Shown: positions 1-7,082, numbered from the stretch's first letter. The stretch: DNA of 10,762 bases from Sphingomonas sanxanigenens (GCA_003240855.1 QFNN01000102.1:1-10762); one strand, 5' to 3'. The notes: generated from the letters alone by a model not told the origin. Made by a program: numbers and translations.

Positions 1-1859
1 GCGACCACAAGGCGAGCCACAGGGTGATCGCCGATCATCTGCGCTCGTCGGGCTTCCTCGTCGCCGACGGCGTGATGCCGGCGAACGAAGGGCGCGGCTA
101 TGTGCTCCGCCGCATCATGCGCCGCGCGATGCGTCACGCGCACCTGCTGGGCGCGAAGGATCCGCTGATGCACCGGCTGGTGCCCGCGCTGATCGCCGAG
201 ATGGGCGTCGCCTATCCCGAGCTGATCCGCGCCCAGCCGCTGATCGAGGCGACGCTGCTGCAGGAGGAAACGCGCTTCCGCCAGACGCTCGCCAACGGCC
301 TGCGCCTGCTCGACGAGGCGACGGGGAGCATGAAGGCGGGCGACGTGCTGCCCGGCGGCACGGCGTTCAAGCTCTACGACACGTTCGGCTTTCCCTATGA
401 CCTGACCGAGGATGCGCTGCGTGCGCAGGGCTTCGGCGTCGATCGCGCGGGCTTTGATGCGGCGATGGCCGAGCAGAAGGCGGCGGCGCGCGCGGCGTGG
501 AAGGGATCGGGCGCCAAGGCTTCGGAAGATGTCTGGTTCGACATTGCCGAGGAGCATGGCGGCACGGAGTTCACCGGCTACGTTTCGAGCGAAGGCGAAG
601 GTCAGGTTGTCGCGATCGTCAAGGACGGCGCGCGCGTCGACAGCGCGAATGCGGGCGATGCGGTCGTCATCCTCACCAACCAGACGCCTTTCTACGGCGA
701 ATCAGGCGGCCAGATGGGCGACAGCGGCGTCATCGACAATGACGGCGGGCTGCGCATCGTCGTCGAGGATACGTCGAAGCCGCTGGGGCGCCTCCACGCG
801 CATCAGGGCAGGATCGAGGCGGGCGCCGTCCGCGTCGGCGACACGGTGCATCTGGCGATCGACAAGGTCCGCCGCGCCCAGCTTCGCGCCAATCACAGCG
901 CGACGCACCTGCTTCACGCGGCGCTGCGCGAGCGGCTGGGCGGGCATGTGACGCAGAAGGGCAGCCTCGTTGCGCCCGATCGCCTGCGTTTCGACTTCTC
1001 GCACCCCTCGGCGCTAACGCCAGAGCAGATCGCGGCGGTCGAAGCCGACGTGAACGCGCAGATCCGCAGCAACGAAGCGGTGACGACGCGGCTGATGACG
1101 CCCGAGGCGGCGGTCGAGGCTGGCGCACTCGCGCTGTTCGGCGAGAAATATGGCGACGAAGTGCGCGTGCTCTCGATGGGCGTCGAAGGCGACGATCCCT
1201 ATTCGGTCGAGCTGTGCGGCGGCACCCATGTGAATGCGCTGGGCGATATCGCGCTGTTCAAGATCATCTCCGAAAGCGCGGTGTCGAGCGGCGTGCGCCG
1301 GATCGAGGCGCTGACCGGCGAGGCGGCGCGCAACTGGCTGAACGCGCGCGACGAACGGCTGCGCGAGGCGGCGGCGGCGCTCAAGGCATCGCCCGACGAA
1401 GTGCCGGCGCGCGTCGCCGCGCTGATCGAGGATCGCAAGCGGCTGGAGCGCGAACTGGCCGAGGCGAAGAAAGCCGCCGCGCTGGGCGGCGGCAAGGCCG
1501 ATGCGGCTGCGCCCGAGCAGATCGGCGGCCATGGCTTCATCGGCCAGATCGTCGACGGCCTCGACCCAAAGGGGCTGCGCGGCGCGGTCGACGAGCTCAA
1601 GGCGCGCGTCGGATCCGGCGTGGTGGCGCTGATCGCGGTCAACGAAGGCCGCGCCTCCATTGCGGTCGGCGTCACTGATGATCTCAAGGGGCGGCGCGAC
1701 GCCGTCACGCTGCTGCGCTGCGCGGTCGCCGTGCTGGGCGGGCAGGGCGGCGGCGGCCGTCCCGACATGGCGCAGGGCGGCGGCCCGGATGGCGCGAAGG
1801 CGGCAGAAGCCATCGCCGTGATCCGCGCTGCGCTGGAAGCCGAATCCGTCGCCGCCTGA
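1..1859 (+). CDS. alaS: Alanine--tRNA ligase, C-terminal part (5' end outside window)
   Basis: Alanyl-tRNA synthetase charges tRNA-Ala with alanine in the cytoplasm and hydrolyses mischarged Ser/Gly-tRNA-Ala. The reading frame is open from the first base (first whole codon at position 3, reading DHKASHRVIADHLR), so the gene continues upstream. About 618 residues are present. Against a usual length near 880, roughly the first 260 residues (most of the class II catalytic core) are missing. Visible parts are the end of the aminoacylation and tRNA-binding region (GRGYVLRRIMRRAMRHA), the editing domain with its zinc-site residues HSATH (894-908) and CGGTH (1215-1229), and an alanine/lysine-rich linker. 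The C-Ala (DHHA1) domain ends in a glycine-rich stretch, GGQGGGGRPDMAQGGG. The TGA stop is followed at once by T7 (1861-1867), but I see no compact hairpin in front of it. Identity is secure; the truncation is only the window edge. Confidence 0.97.
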   Translation, partial: DHKASHRVIADHLRSSGFLVADGVMPANEGRGYVLRRIMRRAMRHAHLLGAKDPLMHRLVPALIAEMGVAYPELIRAQPLIEATLLQEETRFRQTLANGLRLLDEATGSMKAGDVLPGGTAFKLYDTFGFPYDLTEDALRAQGFGVDRAGFDAAMAEQKAAARAAWKGSGAKASEDVWFDIAEEHGGTEFTGYVSSEGEGQVVAIVKDGARVDSANAGDAVVILTNQTPFYGESGGQMGDSGVIDNDGGLRIVVEDTSKPLGRLHAHQGRIEAGAVRVGDTVHLAIDKVRRAQLRANHSATHLLHAALRERLGGHVTQKGSLVAPDRLRFDFSHPSALTPEQIAAVEADVNAQIRSNEAVTTRLMTPEAAVEAGALALFGEKYGDEVRVLSMGVEGDDPYSVELCGGTHVNALGDIALFKIISESAVSSGVRRIEALTGEAARNWLNARDERLREAAAALKASPDEVPARVAALIEDRKRLERELAEAKKAAALGGGKADAAAPEQIGGHGFIGQIVDGLDPKGLRGAVDELKARVGSGVVALIAVNEGRASIAVGVTDDLKGRRDAVTLLRCAVAVLGGQGGGGRPDMAQGGGPDGAKAAEAIAVIRAALEAESVAA

Positions 1860-1904
1860 GTTTTTTTCGTAGCCCCGGGCGCTGGCGAGCGGCAGGAACA
1901 GGTA

Positions 1905-1978
1905 GTCGTTGCCAGCGAAGCGAAGCAAACCAGCGCGATGTCGGACATCCTGGATTGCTTGGCTAGGCTCGCAATGAC
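1905..1978. repeat. Imperfect palindromic repeat element between convergent genes
   Basis: Two 29-nt arms, 1905-1933 and 1950-1978, are inverted copies matching at 23 of 29 positions. The right arm, read on the - strand, begins GTCATTGCGAGC and ends AAGCAATCCAG. The 16-nt centre contains a second, perfect odd palindrome, GATGTCGGACATC (1937-1949). The element fills most of the 127-bp gap between the alaS stop and the antiporter stop. The words GTCATTGCGAGC and GAAGCAATCC resemble, from memory, a dispersed intergenic palindrome common in alphaproteobacterial genomes. That resemblance is recollection, not a search. An RNA hairpin here could protect or terminate both converging transcripts, which is inference. 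Confidence 0.7.
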
Positions 1979-1986
1979 GGGATAGG

Positions 1987-3765
1987 TCAGGCTTCCAGAT
2001 CGCGCAGCCGCGTCCGCGCCAGCTTCGGCGTGTGATCGAGGTCGGCGGATTCCTTCATCGTCTGGCGAAGGTCGTCGCGGACCTGATGGATCGAGGCGAT
2101 CAGCGGCCCCATCGCCACGCCCAGTTCGACCAGAACCGTCTCCGATAGCTGGAGCGAGGCTTCCAGCGTTTCGGGCACCGCATCGGTCGCGCCTGCCTTG
2201 TAGAGCTGCGCCGCATGATCGGTGTCGCGCGCGCGCGAGACGATGGTCAGCCCAGGCACCCAGCCCCGCACCTTGCGAACGATGCGCACAGACAGCGCGG
2301 GCTGATCCATGGTGAGGACGAGTGCGTCGGCGCGGCCGAGATTGAGCTTGTCGAGCAACTCCGAATGCGAGACGTCGCCGAACAGCACCGGGTAGCCTTC
2401 GCGCCGCGCCTGCGCGACGACATCGACATCGGCCTCGATCGCGACAAACTTCTTCCCGTGATTGCGCAGCATGTCGGCGACCAGGCGTCCGACGCGGCCG
2501 AAGCCCAGAATCACCGTGCCCGGCGCATCGTGAATATCGGGCAACACCTCTGCATCGGGGGCTTCCTTCATCTCGACCCGCCGTGAGACATCGCGGCCGA
2601 TGCGTGCGAGCAGGGGGGTGATGGTCAGCCCGATCGCCGTCACCACCTGCCAGAAATTGGCGTCGGCGGGGTTGATGAGGCCGCCCTGCGTCGCCACGCC
2701 GAGCACGATCAGCGTGGTTTCCGAGGGCGAGGACATCAACACCGCCGTTTCGATCGAGACGCCGCGCCGCGCGCCGCTGATCCGGAGCAAGGCGGCGGTC
2801 ACGATCGATTTGACGATCACCACGCCGACCACCGCTGCGGCCATCTGCGCGGCATGATCGATCAGGAAGCGCAGATCGATGCTCATGCCGACGGTGATCA
2901 GGAACACCCCGAGCGCCAGCCCCTTGAACGGCGCAGTCGTGACCTCGACCTCGTCATGATATTCGGTCTCGGCGATCAGGATGCCGGCAAGCAGGGCGCC
3001 GACGATGGGCGACAATCCCGTCGCCGATGTCACCGTGCTGGCGACGATAACGACGAGCAGGCTGGTGGCGAGGAACAGCTCAGGGCTTTTGGTCCGCGCG
3101 GCCTGGCCGAAGATGCGCGGCAGCAACAGCCGCCCGGCGACGAGCATCACGACGATCGCGATCCCGCTCATCCACAATGTCCTGACCAGCGCGTCGATCC
3201 CGCCGGTGGCGTTGGGGGCGATTGCGCCAAGGCCGAAGATGATCGGCACCAGCGCGAGATCCTCGAACAGCAGCATCGCGAAGGCGAGGCGCCCGACAGG
3301 GCCGGCCGTCCCGACGATGGGAAGGACCAGCGCGGTCGAGGAAAGCGAAAGCGCAAGCCCGAGCCCCGTCGCTCCCGTCCAGCTTATCCCGAAGAACGTG
3401 ATGAGAATGACCGCGATGATCACGGCCGATCCGATCAACTCTGCGGCGCCCACGCCAAATACTTGCGCGCGCATCGCCCAAAGGCGCTGGAAGGACAGTT
3501 CAAGCCCGATCGAGAACAGCAGCAGGACGATGCCAAGTTCGGCGAAACCCTCGATCGAATGCGGGTCGCTGATCGTGAAATAATAGAGCCAGGGCGCCTG
3601 CGAGACCAGCGACCCCAGCCCCATCGGGCCGGCGAGAACGCCGACGAGGATGAAACCGATGACGGGATTGATACGGAAACGCGCGAATGTCGGGATGACG
3701 AGCCCCGCCGCGCCCAGGATAACGAGTGCGTCGCTGAAAGCCGGTGTGCTGATCGAAAGAGCCAT
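1987..3765 (-). CDS. Kef-type monovalent cation:proton antiporter with RCK/TrkA-N domain (CPA2 family)
   Basis: A 592-residue inner-membrane protein of the CPA2 family, predicted to exchange K+ (or Na+) for H+. Residues about 10-390 form the multi-helix exchanger domain, with the typical FRINPVIGFILVGVLAGP opening, the LLFEDLALVPI segment (166-175) holding the family's acidic transport-site residue (D169), and GVFLITVGMSIDL (286-298). A cytoplasmic nucleotide-binding TrkA-N/RCK domain follows (about 415-535), with the Rossmann motif GFGRVG (421-426) and acidic residues E444/D446 at the end of the second strand, as expected for NAD(H) or similar ligands. A charged tail of about 50 residues closes the protein. 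KefB/KefC carry QD where this protein has ED (168-169). No KefF/KefG-like ancillary gene lies beside it, so glutathione gating cannot be assumed. The start is ATG with a weak GAG upstream; a TTGATC about 30 nt upstream may be its -35 box. It lies downstream of icd but is separated from it by a terminator. Confidence 0.9.
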   Translation of the reverse strand: MALSISTPAFSDALVILGAAGLVIPTFARFRINPVIGFILVGVLAGPMGLGSLVSQAPWLYYFTISDPHSIEGFAELGIVLLLFSIGLELSFQRLWAMRAQVFGVGAAELIGSAVIIAVILITFFGISWTGATGLGLALSLSSTALVLPIVGTAGPVGRLAFAMLLFEDLALVPIIFGLGAIAPNATGGIDALVRTLWMSGIAIVVMLVAGRLLLPRIFGQAARTKSPELFLATSLLVVIVASTVTSATGLSPIVGALLAGILIAETEYHDEVEVTTAPFKGLALGVFLITVGMSIDLRFLIDHAAQMAAAVVGVVIVKSIVTAALLRISGARRGVSIETAVLMSSPSETTLIVLGVATQGGLINPADANFWQVVTAIGLTITPLLARIGRDVSRRVEMKEAPDAEVLPDIHDAPGTVILGFGRVGRLVADMLRNHGKKFVAIEADVDVVAQARREGYPVLFGDVSHSELLDKLNLGRADALVLTMDQPALSVRIVRKVRGWVPGLTIVSRARDTDHAAQLYKAGATDAVPETLEASLQLSETVLVELGVAMGPLIASIHQVRDDLRQTMKESADLDHTPKLARTRLRDLEA

Positions 3766-3814
3766 GAACGCTCTATGGCCGAGGCGGAACGATCAATGCC
3801 ACCCCCGCAGGCAC

Positions 3815-3848
3815 AAAAAATGCCGGCCCCGGACATGCCGGGGCCGGC
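3815..3848 (-). terminator. Rho-independent terminator of icd
   Basis: A perfect 11-bp GC-rich stem, GCCGGCCCCGG (3822-3832) with CCGGGGCCGGC (3838-3848), closes a 5-nt loop. On the - strand it is followed by A and then six T (the A-run at 3815-3820). It begins 24 nt past the icd stop and reads in the icd direction. It insulates the antiporter gene, which therefore probably has its own promoter in 3766-3815. Confidence 0.93.
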
Positions 3849-3871
3849 GCATGCCAATTGGGTTCAGGCGG

Positions 3872-5092
3872 TTATTTCCAGTCGCCCATCGCCGTTTCGA
3901 GGTTGACGCGGATCGCCTCGAAGAACTGCTCGGTGGTCATCCACGCCTGCTCGGGGCCGATGAGGATCGCGAGATCCTTCGTCATCTGGCCCTGCTCGAC
4001 CGTCTCGACGCAGACGCGCTCGAGCGTTTCGGCGAAGCGGACGACATCGGGCGTGTCGTCGAAGCGGCCACGATATTTGAGGCCGCCGGTCCAGGCGAAG
4101 ATCGACGCGATCGGGTTGGTCGAGGTCGCCTTGCCCTGCTGATGCTGGCGATAATGGCGCGTGACCGTGCCGTGCGCGGCTTCGGCTTCCACCGTCTTGC
4201 CGTCGGGGCTGAGCAGAACCGAAGTCATCAGGCCGAGCGAGCCGAAGCCCTGCGCGACCTGATCCGACTGCACGTCGCCGTCGTAATTCTTGCACGCCCA
4301 CACGAACTTGCCGCTCCACTTGAGCGCGGAAGCCACCATGTCGTCGATCAGGCGATGTTCGTAAACGATGCCGACCTTCTCGAACTGCGCCTTGAACTCA
4401 TTCTGGTAGATTTCGGCGAACAGATCCTTGAAGCGGCCGTCATAGGCCTTGAGGATGGTGTTCTTGGTCGAGAGATAGACCGGCCATTCGCGCATCAGGC
4501 CATAGTTGAGCGAGGCGCGCGCGAAATCGCGAATCGAGTCGTCGAGATTGTACATGGCCAGCGCCACGCCCGACGACGGATACTGAAACACTTCCTCGTC
4601 GATCACCGTACCGTCGTCGCCCTCGAACACGAGGCGCAGCTTGCCGGGGCCGGGGACGCGGAAGTCAGTGGCGCGATACTGGTCGCCGAAGGCGTGGCGG
4701 CCGACGACGATCGGATCGGTCCAGCCGGGAACAAGGCGGGGGACGTTGTCGATCACGATCGGTTCGCGGAACACGACGCCGCCAAGGATGTTGCGGATCG
4801 TGCCGTTGGGCGATTTCCACATCTTCTTGAGGCCGAACTCCGCCACGCGGGCTTCGTCCGGGGTGATCGTGGCGCACTTCACGCCGACGCCGAACTCCTT
4901 GATCGCGCGGGCCGAGTCGACGGTGACCTTGTCGTCGGTGCGGTCGCGCTCTTCCATGCCGAGATCGTAATAGCGAAGATCGATGTCGAGATAGGGCAGG
5001 ATCAGCCGTTCGCGGATCCACTGCCAGATGATGCGCGTCATTTCGTCGCCATCAAGTTCGACGACCGGGTTCTTCACCTTGATCTTTGCCAT
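3872..5092 (-). CDS. icd: NADP-dependent isocitrate dehydrogenase (dimeric, eukaryotic-like type)
   Basis: This TCA-cycle enzyme oxidatively decarboxylates isocitrate to 2-oxoglutarate and yields NADPH. It has 406 residues, the usual length for the homodimeric subfamily related to mitochondrial/cytosolic IDH rather than to E. coli Icd. Isocitrate-binding residues lie in KSPNGTIRN (93-101; S94, N96, R100) and at R109 and R132. The metal-binding aspartates are in NYDGDVQSD (269-277; D273 and D277), with D250/D251 in LIDDMVAS contributed to the partner subunit. The NADP-binding loop AHGTVTRHYR (306-315) carries the R312-H313 pair expected for NADP rather than NAD. The start is ATG with GAGG three bases upstream. 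The gene is divergent from psd (111-bp gap) and ends in its own terminator, so it is probably monocistronic. Nothing in the protein looks abnormal. Confidence 0.97.
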   Translation of the reverse strand: MAKIKVKNPVVELDGDEMTRIIWQWIRERLILPYLDIDLRYYDLGMEERDRTDDKVTVDSARAIKEFGVGVKCATITPDEARVAEFGLKKMWKSPNGTIRNILGGVVFREPIVIDNVPRLVPGWTDPIVVGRHAFGDQYRATDFRVPGPGKLRLVFEGDDGTVIDEEVFQYPSSGVALAMYNLDDSIRDFARASLNYGLMREWPVYLSTKNTILKAYDGRFKDLFAEIYQNEFKAQFEKVGIVYEHRLIDDMVASALKWSGKFVWACKNYDGDVQSDQVAQGFGSLGLMTSVLLSPDGKTVEAEAAHGTVTRHYRQHQQGKATSTNPIASIFAWTGGLKYRGRFDDTPDVVRFAETLERVCVETVEQGQMTKDLAILIGPEQAWMTTEQFFEAIRVNLETAMGDWK

Positions 5093-5128
5093 GAGCCTCG
5101 GGCTTTCTTCTGGGGAGGGTTCGCGACG

Positions 5129-5157
5129 CTCCTAGGCGCGCTGGCCGCAACGATCAA
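5129..5157 (-). promoter_or_regulatory. Candidate icd promoter
   Basis: On the - strand, TTGATC (5157-5152) is separated by exactly 17 bp from TAGGAG (5134-5129), about 35 bp before the icd start. The -35 match is good and the -10 match is poor (3 of 6), as is common in alphaproteobacteria. The same gap must also hold the psd promoter on the + strand; CTATAT at 5172-5177 is its best -10-like string, with no clear -35. Confidence 0.4.
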
Positions 5158-5203
5158 CCGGGGCACGTTGTCTATATGTGCATCGCCGCGTAAAGAGGGC
5201 ATC

Positions 5204-5938
5204 ATGTCATCGCTAGACAAGCCTTCGGTCAGCAGCCCGACCGTCAAATGGCGCTTTCCTTCGGTTCACCCGGAGGGGCGCAAGTTCATCCTCATCGCGG
5301 CCGCGATCTGCGCGCTCTTCGCCCTTCTGGGCTGGAGCGTGCTGGCGTGGCCGATGGCGGGCGTCACTCTGTGGGTGGCCGCCTTCTTCCGTGATCCCGT
5401 GCGCGCCGTGCCGCAGGGCGACGATCTGATCGTCGCGCCCGCAGACGGGTTGGTCACGCTGATCCAGGCCGTGCCGCCGCCGCGCGAAATGGCGGGCGAT
5501 CCGGGGCTGGGGGAAGGGCCGCTGACCCGCGTCTCGATCTTCATGAGCGTGTTCGACGTGCATGTGAACCGCAGCCCGATCGCGGGCACGGTCCGCGCCA
5601 TCGCCTATATTCCCGGCAAGTTCATCAACGCCGATCTCGACAAGGCGAGCGAGGATAATGAGCGCCAGCATATCCTGGTCGAACGCGGCGACGGGCTGCG
5701 CATCGGCTTCACCCAGATCGCCGGGCTGGTCGCGCGGCGCATCGTGCCGTTCGTCAAGCCCGGCGACGTGGTGACGGCGGGCGAGCGCGTCGGCCTCATC
5801 CGCTTCGGCAGCCGCGTCGATGTCTATCTTCCCGCCGGAACCGCGCCGCGCGTCGCGCTCGGCCAGCGCACCGTAGCGGGCGAAACCGTGCTCGCCGTGA
5901 TCGGAAACGACCATGGCGCCGTCGCGGTCCAGCAGTGA
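5204..5938 (+). CDS. psd: Phosphatidylserine decarboxylase proenzyme (short type)
   Basis: Decarboxylates phosphatidylserine to phosphatidylethanolamine at the inner membrane. The 244-residue product fits the short (archaeal-type) family. Residues about 27-62 form hydrophobic membrane anchor helices, followed by FFRDPVRAVP. The catalytic/self-cleavage residues are visible: D81 in APADG, H120 in FDVHVNRSP, and the GS cleavage pair G202-S203 in FGSRVDVYLP. S203 is predicted to become the pyruvoyl prosthetic group of the small C-terminal alpha chain. The start is ATG with AGAGGG four bases upstream. The frame stays open far upstream, but that stretch is antisense to icd and is not part of the gene. 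It overlaps pssA by 26 bp and is surely co-transcribed with it. PssA makes the substrate of this enzyme. Confidence 0.95.
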   Translation: MSSLDKPSVSSPTVKWRFPSVHPEGRKFILIAAAICALFALLGWSVLAWPMAGVTLWVAAFFRDPVRAVPQGDDLIVAPADGLVTLIQAVPPPREMAGDPGLGEGPLTRVSIFMSVFDVHVNRSPIAGTVRAIAYIPGKFINADLDKASEDNERQHILVERGDGLRIGFTQIAGLVARRIVPFVKPGDVVTAGERVGLIRFGSRVDVYLPAGTAPRVALGQRTVAGETVLAVIGNDHGAVAVQQ

Positions 5939-6719
5939 GCGCGGCGTGAAGCAGACGCCGATCGATCGGCCGCGCCGCGGCATTCCCCTGCGCGCCGTCG
6001 CCCCCAACGCCGTCACCGCGCTGGCGCTGTGCACGGGGCTGACCGGCGTCCGATTCGCGATCGGCGGCGATTGGGAGAAGGCCGTCGCCGCCGTGGTCGT
6101 CGCGGGCATCCTCGACGGGATGGACGGGCGCATCGCCCGGATGCTGAAGGGCGAAAGCCGCTTTGGCGCCGAGCTCGATTCGCTGTCGGACGTGGTGGCC
6201 TTCGGCGTCGCGCCTTCGGTGATCCTGTTCCTCTGGTCGCTCCAGAACCTGCCTCAGTTCGGCTGGGTGATCGCACTGATGCACGCCGCCTGCTGCGCGC
6301 TGCGCCTCGCGCGCTTCAACGCCCAGATCGACGCGACCGAACAGCCGCACAAGTCGGCGGGCTTCCTTACCGGCGTTCCGGCGCCGAGCGGGGCGGGGCT
6401 GGCGCTGCTCCCCATCTTCCTGTGGCTGGCGACAGGGCTGGACATCCTCCGCTCGCCGCTGGTCACGGCCCCCTGGATGGCGCTGATCGCCTTCCTGATG
6501 ATCTCCAGCGTGGCGACCTATAGCTGGACGTCGCTGCGGCTGCGGCGGAACATCCGTTTCGAGGCGCTGGCGCTGGTCGCCCTGCTGGGTGCGGCCCTGC
6601 TCAGCGCGCCCTGGGCAACGCTCAGCGTGATCTCGATCGCCTATATCGCGGCGATCCCGTTCAGCATCCGCAGCTATGCCCGCGTCAGGCGGCTGCGCGC
6701 AGCGTCGCAGCCGGCCTAG
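5913..6719 (+). CDS. pssA: CDP-diacylglycerol--serine O-phosphatidyltransferase
   Basis: Makes phosphatidylserine from CDP-diacylglycerol and L-serine in the inner membrane, one step before Psd. The CDP-alcohol phosphatidyltransferase signature D-x2-DG-x2-AR-x8-G-x3-D-x3-D is complete at residues 68-93 (D68, D71, G72, A75, R76, G85, D89, D93). The rest is a series of hydrophobic helices (about 33-50, 57-70, 95-135, 160-178, 185-203, 216-255) typical of the multi-pass PssA type found in alphaproteobacteria and Bacillus. Length is 268 residues. The chosen ATG has GGAAA six bases upstream and lies inside the end of psd. A GTG at 5946, 8 bp after the psd stop, is a possible shorter start but has a poorer ribosome-binding region. 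Its last 35 bp overlap, tail to tail, the small membrane protein gene on the other strand. Confidence 0.95.
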   Translation: MAPSRSSSERGVKQTPIDRPRRGIPLRAVAPNAVTALALCTGLTGVRFAIGGDWEKAVAAVVVAGILDGMDGRIARMLKGESRFGAELDSLSDVVAFGVAPSVILFLWSLQNLPQFGWVIALMHAACCALRLARFNAQIDATEQPHKSAGFLTGVPAPSGAGLALLPIFLWLATGLDILRSPLVTAPWMALIAFLMISSVATYSWTSLRLRRNIRFEALALVALLGAALLSAPWATLSVISIAYIAAIPFSIRSYARVRRLRAASQPA

Positions 6720-6915
6720 CCCGGCTGACGACCGCCGCGCGGGGACGGGCGACGCGAGGCCGCAGGATCGCTTCAGGCGCCGGAGCCGCGATCATTCCGC
6801 CCGAACGGAGCAGCGCGAATATGCGCGCACCTTCGCTCGCAAAGCTGTGCGCAAGAACCGCGACGGCGGCGAAGAATGCGGCGACGAACATCATGGACGA
6901 AAGAATGACGAGCAT
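6685..6915 (-). CDS. Unrecognised small single-pass membrane protein, predicted LexA/SOS-controlled
   Basis: I do not recognise this 76-residue protein. Residues 1-22 (MLVILSSMMFVAAFFAAVAV then LA) form one membrane-spanning helix. An amphipathic-looking stretch follows (about 25-38, SFASEGARIFALLR), then an alanine/proline/arginine-rich tail. Nine arginines against two glutamates all lie after the helix, so the tail is predicted to be cytoplasmic and the N-terminus periplasmic. An upstream in-frame ATG (6948) is rejected because it sits inside the -10/operator region; transcription should start near 6939. The ATG at 6915 has AGGGA and GGGGG upstream within a 24-nt leader. The gene lies behind a TTGACA promoter overlapped by a GTTC-N7-GTTC LexA site, so it should be silent until DNA damage. 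Small SOS-induced membrane proteins, such as Caulobacter SidA, block cell division. A similar role is possible here but rests only on size, topology and operator. Existence as a gene is likely; its function is unknown. Confidence 0.65.
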   Translation of the reverse strand: MLVILSSMMFVAAFFAAVAVLAHSFASEGARIFALLRSGGMIAAPAPEAILRPRVARPRAAVVSRARPAATLRAAA

Positions 6916-6945
6916 CGGAACCCCCGTTTCCCTGTAGTTGGCGAA

Positions 6946-6974
6946 CATATGTTCTCTGTTTGTTCCTATGTCAA
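6946..6974 (-). promoter_or_regulatory. Promoter of the small membrane protein gene
   Basis: On the - strand a perfect TTGACA (6974-6969) is followed, after exactly 17 bp, by CATATG (6951-6946) at the -10 position (3 of 6 match). The expected transcription start is near 6939, giving a leader of about 24 nt before the ATG at 6915. The LexA box occupies most of the spacer and touches the -10, so repressor binding would exclude RNA polymerase. Confidence 0.65.
6951..6965 (-). promoter_or_regulatory. LexA (SOS) box, alphaproteobacterial type
   Basis: GTTCTCTGTTTGTTC is a perfect direct repeat GTTC-N7-GTTC, the established LexA operator pattern of alphaproteobacteria. On the - strand it reads GAAC-N7-GAAC. 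It lies in the 17-bp spacer between the -35 and -10 of the small membrane protein gene, the ideal place for repression. A third half-site, GAAC at 6943-6946, makes the perfect palindrome GAACATATGTTC (6943-6954) with the proximal half. Confidence 0.8.
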
Positions 6975-7053
6975 GCGTCGGGCGTCGGGCCGCAGACTCG
7001 CGGCTCTTTCAGGCGGGAGCACGCGCTGCGCCCGCGCCCTGGCTACGCCGCCC

Positions 7054-7082
7054 TTGATTTTCGGCCGTGAAGTCGCTAGCTG
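7054..7082 (+). promoter_or_regulatory. Candidate rpsB promoter
   Basis: TTGATT (7054-7059), 17 bp, then TAGCTG (7077-7082), the latter inside GCTAGCTG. This resembles the alphaproteobacterial housekeeping pattern TTGAC...GCTANAWC, though the -10 half is only a partial match. Transcription would start near 7089, giving an rpsB leader of about 87 nt. It is the best promoter-like string in 6975-7140. Confidence 0.45.

Noticed and set aside
1801..1867. Intrinsic terminator of alaS at the T7 run
   Set aside because: The T-run directly follows the stop codon, but no compact stem abuts it; only distant GGCGGC/GCCGCC pairing with a loop of about 45 nt is possible.
1880..1917. CGCTGGC/GCCAGCG inverted repeat overlapping the palindromic element
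   Set aside because: Only 7 bp with a 24-nt loop, and its right arm is better explained as part of the larger 1905-1978 palindrome.
1014..1928. 304-codon - strand open frame antisense to alaS
   Set aside because: It starts at a TTG inside the palindromic repeat and has no recognisable domain; alaS on the other strand is unambiguous.
2854..3906. 350-codon + strand open frame
   Set aside because: It is antisense to the antiporter gene and its composition (very rich in R, D, E, Q) is that of a GC-biased shadow frame; the antiporter has clear family motifs.
3650..5203. Long + strand open frame running into psd
   Set aside because: It is antisense to icd, has no family features and is arginine/aspartate-rich as expected of a GC-rich shadow frame. 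The psd protein begins naturally at 5204 with its own ribosome-binding site.
6916..6948. Longer start (ATG at 6948) for the small membrane protein gene
   Set aside because: That ATG lies inside the CATATG -10/operator and upstream of the expected transcription start. The ATG at 6915 has a leader with a ribosome-binding region and gives a clean N-terminal membrane helix.
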